A stretch of DNA of 24,786 nucleotides from Anaerobutyricum faecale (GTDB lineage Bacteria; Bacillota; Clostridia; Lachnospirales; Lachnospiraceae), in contig DWWR01000005.1 in the NCBI GenBank assembly GCA_019119645.1, positions 1-24,786 on the forward strand, given 5' to 3'. The position numbers and the translations under genes were made by a program. The notes below the pieces were generated by a model. That model did no database searches, was not told where the DNA came from, and was given only the letters and a program-made list of their open reading frames with translations. Positions within the stretch are counted from its first letter, which is position 1; the number at the start of each line of letters is the position of its first letter. This document shows positions 9,153 to 14,591 of the stretch, in pieces.

Positions 9153-10372
9153 ATCAGTTAACCCTTGACAAATTTGAAGAAGCCTATGAACGGGTGCAGG
9201 AGGTCGTTTTGCCGACCAATCTCATCCAGAGCGACTTTTTTTCACAGACAACCGGCAATAAAGTCTATTTAAAACCGGAAAATCTTCAGCTTACCGGCGC
9301 CTACAAGATCCGTGGCGCTTACTATAAGATCAGCACCATGAGTGATGAAGAAAAACAGAAAGGCCTCATTACCGCATCAGCAGGTAATCATGCCCAGGGC
9401 GTGGCCTATGCAGCGAGAAAGTTTGGCGTTCCGGCGACCATCGTAATGCCGGTTTCCACTCCGCTCCTGAAGGTGAACCGCACTAAAAATCTTGGCGCAG
9501 AAGTGATTCTTCACGGCAACGTCTATGACGAAGCCTGTGATAAGGCGCTTGAACTGGCGGCGGAACACGGCTACACCTTTGTACATCCTTTTGATGATCT
9601 GGATGTGGCTACCGGACAGGGCTCCATTGCCATGGAGATCGTAAAAGAACTGCCGACGGTAGATACCATCCTGGTTCCGGTGGGCGGCGGCGGTCTTGCC
9701 ACCGGCGTGTCCACCCTGGCAAAAATGCTCAACCCGAAGATCCATGTCATCGGCGTGGAGCCGGCGGGCGCCAACTGCCTGCAGGTATCCCTGCGGGAAG
9801 GAAAGGTGACAACGCTTGATAAAGTAGATACTATCGCTGACGGTACAGCCGTAAAAACACCGGGAGAGAACATTTTCCCATATCTGCAGCAGAACCTGGA
9901 TGATATCATCACCATTGAGGACGATGAGCTGATCGTCGCCTTCCTGGACGTGCTGGAAAACCACAAATTACTGGTGGAAAACTCCGGCCTGCTCACGGTG
10001 GCAGCCTTAAAGCATCTTCCGGCTGAGAATAAAAAAGTGGTTTCTATCTTAAGCGGCGGCAACATGGATATCATCACCCTGTCCTCCGTGGTACAGAACG
10101 GCCTGATCCAGCGTTCCAGAATCTTTACGGTTTCCGTGCGCCTTCCGGATGTGCCGGGACAGCTCAACAAAGTATCCAAGGTCATCGCTGACGCCAACGG
10201 CAACGTCATCAAACTGGAGCACAACCAGTTTATCAGCGTCAACCGAAACAGCTCCGTGGAACTGATCATTACCATGGAGGCTTTCGGTGAAGACCACAAG
10301 CGGAGCATCATCCAGGCGCTGTGGGACGCAGGTTTCGCGCCGGAAGAAAGAAATCCGCGGGCGTTATATTAG
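9149..10372 (+). CDS. ilvA: Threonine ammonia-lyase with C-terminal ACT domain
   Basis: A 407-residue PLP-dependent threonine deaminase giving 2-oxobutyrate and ammonia, either for isoleucine synthesis or for threonine fermentation. The PLP lysine is K53 in LTGAYKIRGA. The phosphate-binding and substrate loops are TASAGNHAQG and VPVGGGGLATG. The final 85 or so residues (RIFTVSVRLPDVPGQLNKV onward) form one ACT-type regulatory domain, unlike the twin ACT-like domains of the E. coli biosynthetic enzyme. The length and single ACT match the medium form found in many Clostridia; whether it is IlvA- or TdcB-like in role is unsettled. The ATG overlaps the ftsY stop by 4 nt, so translation is probably coupled. 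Confidence 0.9.
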
Positions 10373-10406
10373 AACGGCATTGTATTAGCGCAGCCTGAAG
10401 ATTTTC

Positions 10407-10435
10407 TTGCAGATATATTTTTCATCCGATATAAT
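10407..10435 (+). promoter_or_regulatory. SigmaA promoter of the MNT/HEPN pair
   Basis: TTGCAG (10407-10412) and TATAAT (10430-10435) are 17 bp apart, 35 nt after the ilvA stop. The start should be near 10442, at the base of the hairpin described next. Confidence 0.68.
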
Positions 10436-10439
10436 AATA

Positions 10440-10484
10440 AAGAGTTCTGCCCGGCTGAACTCTTGCGCCCGGCGCAGGCGTTTT
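10440..10484 (+). promoter_or_regulatory. Structured leader of the MNT gene, with possible weak terminator
   Basis: AAGAGTTC (10440-10447) and GAACTCTT (10457-10464) form a perfect 8-bp stem with a 9-nt loop at the predicted 5' end of the transcript. It is followed at once by the palindrome TGCGCCCGGCGCA (10464-10476) and GGCGTTTT. The second part could pair CGCC with GGCG before TTTT as a weak terminator. A role in ilvA termination, mRNA stability or attenuation cannot be separated by eye. Confidence 0.4.
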
Positions 10485-10531
10485 AGAGACAAAGTGCTGT
10501 AAGAAAATATTTTCAATGGGGGATGATGAAT

Positions 10532-10924
10532 GTGATTATTGCATCAAAATCTTCAAAAGAGGTTCGAAAATTCAATAAGGAACGCAGCATTCGTTCTGTA
10601 CAAAAAGCCTGTTCAATCATAAAACAATCCAGGATAGCGCCATTTGTTGAAAAACTGATATTGTACGGAAGTGCGGCAAGAGGAGAACAGACCTATAGCA
10701 GTGATATAGATTTATTGCTGGTATTAAAAGATACAGATGAAATACAAACACACAGAGCCTATCTTTATATGCTTAAATCGGAACTTACGTCACTGGAAGA
10801 TGATTTACCTGATATAGATTTGAATATTGTCGTAGGTAATGATTGGGAAAAAAATGAGGATTTATATTATAAAGATATCAGAAGGGAAGGGATTGACGTT
10901 TGGAAAAACGAAGCACATATTTAG
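10532..10924 (+). CDS. MNT-type nucleotidyltransferase, probable partner of HEPN protein
   Basis: About 130 residues with a minimal nucleotidyltransferase fold. YGSAARGEQTYSSDIDLLLV gives the GS motif and the DxD pair, and DLPDIDLNIVV supplies the third acidic strand, so the active site looks intact. Such proteins pair with HEPN proteins. In the studied MntA-HepT modules the MNT partner AMPylates and silences the HEPN RNase, but this HEPN is of another subtype, so that role is inference. GTG at 10532 is chosen because GGGGG (10518-10522) lies nine bases upstream; ATG at 10523 or 10526 would abut the ribosome site. The 3' end overlaps the HEPN gene by 25 nt. Base use is visibly AT-richer than the flanking genes, suggesting transfer. 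Confidence 0.82.
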   Translation: MIIASKSSKEVRKFNKERSIRSVQKACSIIKQSRIAPFVEKLILYGSAARGEQTYSSDIDLLLVLKDTDEIQTHRAYLYMLKSELTSLEDDLPDIDLNIVVGNDWEKNEDLYYKDIRREGIDVWKNEAHI

Positions 10925-11331
10925 ACTTTGCGGAAAATGATTATAAATTTTTTATGTATAATTTTGATCATGAGGTGTTTGGTACTTCCATGGCTGCATT
11001 GGGACAAAATATATGTGAACGGTATTTAAAACACATTATTTCAGAATACGCACAGCCATGCAGCGTGGAGGAAGAAATGAATAAAAAGGCTGTTTTGCAT
11101 GCGCACAGCTTAAAAAAGATTATGCGTTACATGAAAGATGAGATGCAGATTCAAATTCCTTCTTCAGTTTCCAATGCAATGAAAATAATAGATGGTTTTT
11201 ACTTTACTACACGATATCCGGGAAATGATAGTTTTATTGCGGGAGAGGAAGAAATCGTAGATGCTGCGAATGCAGTAAAATTAACGCGTGAATTTACGTT
11301 GGATATAATAAAAAGATTAGAAGAATTATAA
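10900..11331 (+). CDS. HEPN domain protein
   Basis: 143 residues, all-helical by composition, matching the HEPN family found beside MNT nucleotidyltransferases. Features are an early hydrophobic-aromatic helix (DFAENDYKFFMYNF), the helix MAALGQNICERYLKHII, the HAHSLKKIMRYM helix, and FYFTTRYPGND, the YPG element common in this HEPN subtype. The RX4-6H catalytic motif of HEPN RNases is not obvious; the nearest piece is ERYLKHI. The protein may therefore not be a nuclease, or it may use another site. Start is TTG at 10900, with AAGGGAAGGG eight bases upstream and a 25-nt overlap with the MNT gene; ATG at 10954 is a shorter alternative. AT-rich like its partner. Toxin, defence or substrate-binding roles are all possible. 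Confidence 0.75.
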   Translation: MEKRSTYLDFAENDYKFFMYNFDHEVFGTSMAALGQNICERYLKHIISEYAQPCSVEEEMNKKAVLHAHSLKKIMRYMKDEMQIQIPSSVSNAMKIIDGFYFTTRYPGNDSFIAGEEEIVDAANAVKLTREFTLDIIKRLEEL

Positions 11332-11368
11332 TTCATTTTATTTGCTTGCATCTTCTCCAAAGATGTGC

Positions 11369-11374
11369 TATAGT
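11369..11374 (+). promoter_or_regulatory. -10 box of the ABC-F leader promoter (-35 at 11346-11351)
   Basis: TTGCAT (11346-11351) and TATAGT (11369-11374) are 17 bp apart. The predicted start is near 11381, about 345 nt before the ABC-F start codon. The intergenic stretch 11332-11725 is thus mostly a long 5' leader. It holds two short ORFs, two hairpins and a terminator, listed separately. Confidence 0.68.
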
Positions 11375-11400
11375 TGTGACCGAAATAAAAAGAAAGGCAC

Positions 11401-11436
11401 ATGTTTTCATGTGTAGGTGAGGAAATGTTCAGATAA
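11401..11436 (+). CDS. Candidate leader peptide 1 (11 residues) upstream of ABC-F gene
   Basis: ATG to TAA encoding MFSCVGEEMFR. It starts about 20 nt after the predicted transcription start, with GAAAGG three bases before the ATG (tight spacing). An internal in-frame ATG (11425) with GAGG just upstream would give only MFR. A short ORF this close to the 5' end of an ABC-F leader fits a sensor peptide, but length alone cannot prove translation. Confidence 0.4.
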   Translation: MFSCVGEEMFR

Positions 11437-11493
11437 TCTTATTTGGTAACAGACAGACGATCATAGTCCCGTTTACAGTGAGGGGATTTGTTT

Positions 11494-11583
11494 GTGATAC
11501 CGGATAAGAGGAATGGCATTTTCGTGAAACCTGTGTTTTTTTGCATCAGGTTTCTTTTGGTGCATTCATCGGCTGTCCGGTAA
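11494..11583 (+). CDS. Candidate leader peptide 2 (29 residues) ending inside the terminator
   Basis: A GTG start with AGGGG (11481-11485) at eight bases, the best ribosome site in the leader. It encodes 29 residues, beginning MIPDKRNGIF and with a middle part VKPVFFCIRFLLV. The frame passes through both arms of the first hairpin, and the TAA (11581-11583) falls within the six-base loop of the terminator. Its ribosomes therefore cover the terminator's 5' arm when they reach the end, which is the geometry used by translation-sensing attenuators. No known peptide is recognised. Confidence 0.5.
   Translation: MIPDKRNGIFVKPVFFCIRFLLVHSSAVR
11526..11554 (+). promoter_or_regulatory. Leader hairpin upstream of the terminator
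   Basis: GAAACCTG (11526-11533) and CAGGTTTC (11547-11554) form a perfect 8-bp stem with a 13-nt T-rich loop, followed by TTTT. It lies wholly inside the second leader ORF and 15 nt before the terminator stem. Confidence 0.65.
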
Positions 11584-11602
11584 CGGACAGCCGTTTTTCT
11601 TT
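11570..11602 (+). terminator. Intrinsic terminator (attenuator) in the ABC-F leader
   Basis: CGGCTGTCC (11570-11578) and GGACAGCCG (11585-11593) form a perfect 9-bp GC-rich stem with the loop GGTAAC, followed by TTTTTCTTT. It lies between the leader promoter and the ABC-F gene, so it must be bypassed for expression. The alternative is that it ends an upstream transcript (MNT/HEPN) and the ABC-F gene has an unseen promoter further on. Confidence 0.82.
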
Positions 11603-11689
11603 CCCGGGAACTTTTTTTTGAACTTTCGCTGGATTTCCGGAAAAAACAGTCTTTCAGGCAGGCTGAACACCGGCGCAAAGCAACGTTCG

Positions 11690-11719
11690 CTCACTGTAGA
11701 GGGAAAACAGTGAGGAGGG
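11690..11719 (+). promoter_or_regulatory. Hairpin at the ABC-F ribosome binding site
   Basis: CTCACTGT (11690-11697) and ACAGTGAG (11707-11714) form a perfect 8-bp stem. Its last two bases are the first two of the AGGAGGG ribosome site (11713-11719). The same ACAGTGAG occurs at 11475-11482 at the ribosome site of leader peptide 2, so CTCACTGT could pair with either copy. Confidence 0.6.
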
Positions 11720-11725
11720 ATTATC

Positions 11726-13300
11726 ATGATACAGGTAAAGAACCTGCATTTGATGCATAAAAAAGATCTTCGGACGATTCTTGATGATTTCAGTTTTGCG
11801 CTGAACCCGGGCGATAAGGCGGTCGTCATCGGGGAAGAGGGCAACGGAAAGTCCACGCTCCTGAAATGGCTGGTAAATCCGGCTCTGGTGGAGGATTATG
11901 TGGAAGCGGAGGGGGAGCGCATCACCGGCGGCGTCAGAATCGGTTATCTGCCCCAGGAGCTTCCCGAGGAAGAAAAGGGGCGGACGATTTACGAGTTTTT
12001 CTGTGAGAAAGAAGAATTTTTTCTGCAGGATCCGGGAGAACTGGGCAGACTGGCAAAGGAGCTGAGGCTGCCGGCAGATTTTTATTACGGGGAGCAGAAA
12101 ATGTACACCTTGTCCGGCGGCGAGAAGGTCAAAGCGCAGATGGCAAGGATACTTTTGGGAAAACCCGATGCATTTTTGCTGGACGAGCCGTCCAACGATA
12201 TTGACATAGACACGCTGGAGTGGATGGAACGATTTATTTCAGAGGCACGGCAGCCGGTGCTCTACATTTCCCATGATGAGACTCTCATCGAGCGGACAGC
12301 CAACGTGGTGATCCACCTGGAACAGATTCGCAGAAAGACCGTGAGCCGCCACACCGTGGCGCGGATGTCGTACCGGGAATATCTTTCCCACCGGGAAAAT
12401 GTCATGGACAACCAGATGCAGATGGCGCTTGATGAGCGGCGGCAGGAGCGGATCCGCCGGGAGAAGCTGAACCGGATCATGCAGCGGGTGGAACATGAGC
12501 AGAATGTCATCTCCCGCCAGGATCCCCACGGCGGACGGCTGCTGAAAAAGAAAATGAAAGCGGTCAAATCCATGGAGAAACGTTTTGATAAGGCGGCAGG
12601 CCAGATGACGGAACGGCCGGAAGAAGAGGAGGCGATCCTGCTGCGATTTTCGCCGGATATCCGTCTGCCGGCAGGAAAGACGGTGCTGGATTTTCATCTG
12701 GATGCCCTGACGGCGGGGAAAGGTACAGAATGCGCCCCGTCCCGTGTGCTGGCCCGGAATATCCATCTCCTTGTCCGCGGCCCGGAAAAAGTCTGCATGA
12801 TCGGCAGAAACGGCGTCGGCAAGACGACCCTATTAAAGCGTATCGCCGCAGAGCTTCTGCCTCGGCAGGATATAAAGGCCGCTTATATGCCGCAAAATTA
12901 TGAGGAACTGCTGGACCTTGACAAGACGCCGGTGGATTACCTGTCAAAGAGCGGCCATAAAGGGGAAATCACCAAAATCCGCACCTGGCTTGGCTCCATG
13001 AAGTACACTGCCGATGAGATGGAACATCCCATTCGGGAGCTGTCCGGCGGTCAGAAAGCAAAAATATTTCTTCTGAAAATGAATCTTTCCGGAGCAAATG
13101 TACTGATCCTCGACGAGCCCACCCGCAACTTTTCTCCGCTGTCCAACCCGGTGATCCGGCAGGTGCTCCGGGACTTTGGCGGCGCGATCATCAGTATTTC
13201 CCATGACAGGAAATATATCGGGGAAGTGTGTGAGACGATCTACCAGCTGACGGAAGACGGGCTTCGCAGGGTGACGCAGGATGATTTTTCCGTGAAGTGA
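11726..13300 (+). CDS. ABC-F family ATPase (ribosome-associated type)
   Basis: 524 residues with two ABC domains and no membrane segment. Domain 1 has Walker A GEEGNGKST (36-44), signature LSGGE (129-133) and Walker B AFLLDEPSNDIDIDT. A basic helical linker (about 195-290, rich in R, K, E and Q) follows. Domain 2 has Walker A GRNGVGKTT (360-368, K366), LSGGQKAKI (from 439) and VLILDEPTRNFSPLSNP. The last motif departs from the DEPTNHLDI of typical ABC-F proteins just after the catalytic Glu. ABC-F proteins work at the ribosomal E site; some give resistance to macrolides, lincosamides, streptogramins or pleuromutilins, others tune translation. The attenuator leader favours an inducible protection role, but the sequence does not prove it. 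AGGAGGG lies six bases before the ATG. Confidence 0.88.
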   Translation: MIQVKNLHLMHKKDLRTILDDFSFALNPGDKAVVIGEEGNGKSTLLKWLVNPALVEDYVEAEGERITGGVRIGYLPQELPEEEKGRTIYEFFCEKEEFFLQDPGELGRLAKELRLPADFYYGEQKMYTLSGGEKVKAQMARILLGKPDAFLLDEPSNDIDIDTLEWMERFISEARQPVLYISHDETLIERTANVVIHLEQIRRKTVSRHTVARMSYREYLSHRENVMDNQMQMALDERRQERIRREKLNRIMQRVEHEQNVISRQDPHGGRLLKKKMKAVKSMEKRFDKAAGQMTERPEEEEAILLRFSPDIRLPAGKTVLDFHLDALTAGKGTECAPSRVLARNIHLLVRGPEKVCMIGRNGVGKTTLLKRIAAELLPRQDIKAAYMPQNYEELLDLDKTPVDYLSKSGHKGEITKIRTWLGSMKYTADEMEHPIRELSGGQKAKIFLLKMNLSGANVLILDEPTRNFSPLSNPVIRQVLRDFGGAIISISHDRKYIGEVCETIYQLTEDGLRRVTQDDFSVK

Positions 13301-13411
13301 CTGAGGATAGTTTCCCCGGAAGCAACAGAAGATTGTTTCTCGGAATGAAGAGTTAAGAGTGACGCTCAAATGTAATGATTCAAAACCGACAGATAAAAGA
13401 GGAACATGGTT

Positions 13412-14164
13412 ATGAAAGAAAACAGATACGACGACGAACAATTTTTTAAAAAATACAGTGAGATGCCCCGCTCCAGGGAGGGACTTTCCGGCGCTGGCGA
13501 GTGGTACGCACTGAGACAGATCCTCCCGGATTTTCAGGGGAAAAGAGTGCTGGATCTGGGCTGCGGGTATGGCTGGCACTGCAAATATGCCGCCGACCAT
13601 GGCGCGGTTTCTGTTCTTGGAACGGACATTTCTCACAGGATGCTGGAGACGGCCCGGCAGAAAAACAGCGACCCCAGGATCACGTATCAGTGCGCCGCCA
13701 TGGAAGACCTGGATTTTCCGGCGGAGAGCTTTGACTGCGTTATCAGTTCCCTGGCCTTTCACTATGTAAAAGACTTTTCGGGGCTGGCGTCCCGCATCGG
13801 CCGGTGGCTGAAGCCTGGCGGAGATTTGGTGTTCTCGGTGGAACACCCGGTGTTTACGGCTTACGGCTCCCAGGACTGGTATTATGACGCCGATGGAAAT
13901 ATTCTGCATTTTCCTGTGGACAATTATTACTATGAAGGGAAGCGGGACGCCATTTTTCTGGGTGAACATGTGGTGAAATATCACCGGACTCTCACCACCT
14001 ATCTGGAGACACTGCTGCAGAATGAATTTATCCTCCGGCATGTGGTTGAACCGCAGCCGCCGGAGAACATGATGGATCTCCCGGGCATGAAAGATGAGAT
14101 GCGCCGGCCGATGATGCTTCTGGTAGCGGCGAGGAAGCCCGGCCCGGAGAGGGAAAAGAAATAA
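13412..14164 (+). CDS. Class I SAM-dependent methyltransferase
   Basis: A 250-residue Rossmann-type methyltransferase. Motif I is VLDLGCGYGWHCKYA, followed by the acidic end of strand 2 in GTDIS, the acidic AMEDLDFP step and the motif IV/post-motif region FDCVISSLAFHYVKD; LKPGGDLVFSVEHPVF follows. The C-terminal part (YYEGKRDAIFLGEHVVKYHRTLTTYLETLLQ) is typical of small-molecule or uncharacterised methyltransferases, and nothing marks it as an rRNA methylase. ATG 13412 is chosen over ATG 13406 because AGAGGA (13398-13403) gives an eight-base spacing to the former and only two to the latter. It lies 111 nt after the ABC-F gene with no clear terminator between, so co-transcription is possible. 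Confidence 0.85.
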   Translation: MKENRYDDEQFFKKYSEMPRSREGLSGAGEWYALRQILPDFQGKRVLDLGCGYGWHCKYAADHGAVSVLGTDISHRMLETARQKNSDPRITYQCAAMEDLDFPAESFDCVISSLAFHYVKDFSGLASRIGRWLKPGGDLVFSVEHPVFTAYGSQDWYYDADGNILHFPVDNYYYEGKRDAIFLGEHVVKYHRTLTTYLETLLQNEFILRHVVEPQPPENMMDLPGMKDEMRRPMMLLVAARKPGPEREKK

Positions 14165-14204
14165 ACTATTTATTTTCATGGGAGGCAGAAATCACAAAAA
14201 TATA

Positions 14205-14234
14205 TTTACACATTTTCCCCGATTGTGCTATAAT
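14205..14234 (+). promoter_or_regulatory. SigmaA promoter of the small membrane protein (and alaS)
   Basis: TTTACA (14205-14210) and a perfect TATAAT (14229-14234) are 18 bp apart; TTACAC one base on gives 17. The roughly 100-nt leader that follows contains CTGCCG and CGGCAG arms (in the region 14278-14312) around a T/A-rich loop. No T-box features are present. Confidence 0.72.
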
Positions 14235-14340
14235 CATTTATAACTGCGAATACTAGTGGGGTGCAGACACCGCCGCGCTGCCGTTTTGTTTTTTTAAAAT
14301 ACAGCGGCAGGGGGCGCATTAATGTAAAGGGGGCTTTGGT

Positions 14341-14469
14341 ATGTCGGCAGTATTTGGGGCATTTATGCAATATTTGGTGACAGCGGTTTATTATATTGCC
14401 ATTGCCGGACTTGGGATTTTTGCAGGGAAGAAGCTCCTGCAGAGAAAAAAGAGACGGACAGAGAGCTGA
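14341..14469 (+). CDS. Small single-span membrane protein upstream of alaS
   Basis: 42 residues beginning MSAVFGAFMQYLVTAVYYIA. A hydrophobic helix of about 20 residues (AVYYIAIAGLGIFAG) is followed by a strongly basic tail (KKLLQRKKRRTES), which predicts an N-out, C-in orientation. AGGGGG lies seven bases before the ATG and a consensus-like promoter lies 107 nt upstream, both in favour of real expression. It is oriented with alaS and separated from it by a strong hairpin. No function is recognised; small spans like this can be regulators or partners of larger membrane proteins. Confidence 0.72.
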   Translation: MSAVFGAFMQYLVTAVYYIAIAGLGIFAGKKLLQRKKRRTES

Positions 14470-14500
14470 GAACTGGCTGGCAGTCCCAAAAGATATTTCC

Positions 14501-14562
14501 GGGTGCTGGAGGAAACAAAGAAGGTATTGTTTCATTCAGCACCCTTTACCCTGCGTGCAGGG
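14501..14562 (+). promoter_or_regulatory. Paired hairpins between the small membrane gene and alaS
   Basis: GGGTGCTG (14501-14508) pairs with CAGCACCC (14537-14544). Inside it GAAACA (14512-14517) pairs with TGTTTC (14528-14533), giving a nearly continuous 17-position stem. A second short palindrome, CCCTGC-GT-GCAGGG (14549-14562), ends 15 nt before the alaS AGGAGG. There is no long T-tract, so a processing site, stability element or weak attenuator is likelier than a simple terminator. Confidence 0.5.
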
Positions 14563-14591
14563 ATATAGCGTAATAGTAGGAGGATAAGACA

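Noticed and set aside
13301..13411. Regulatory element between the ABC-F and methyltransferase genes
   Set aside because: Only weak repeats (GTTTCCCCGGAA and GTTTCTCGGAAT) and no convincing promoter or terminator were seen.
12944..14179. A 411-codon open frame on the minus strand opposite the end of the ABC-F gene and the methyltransferase
   Set aside because: It is rich in His, Arg, Pro and Phe with no motif, has no ribosome site, and lies fully opposite well-recognised genes; it is a frame shadow.
14235..14591. T-box riboswitch for alaS
   Set aside because: No AGGGTGGNACCGCG core, no specifier loop and no terminator with a T-tract are present.
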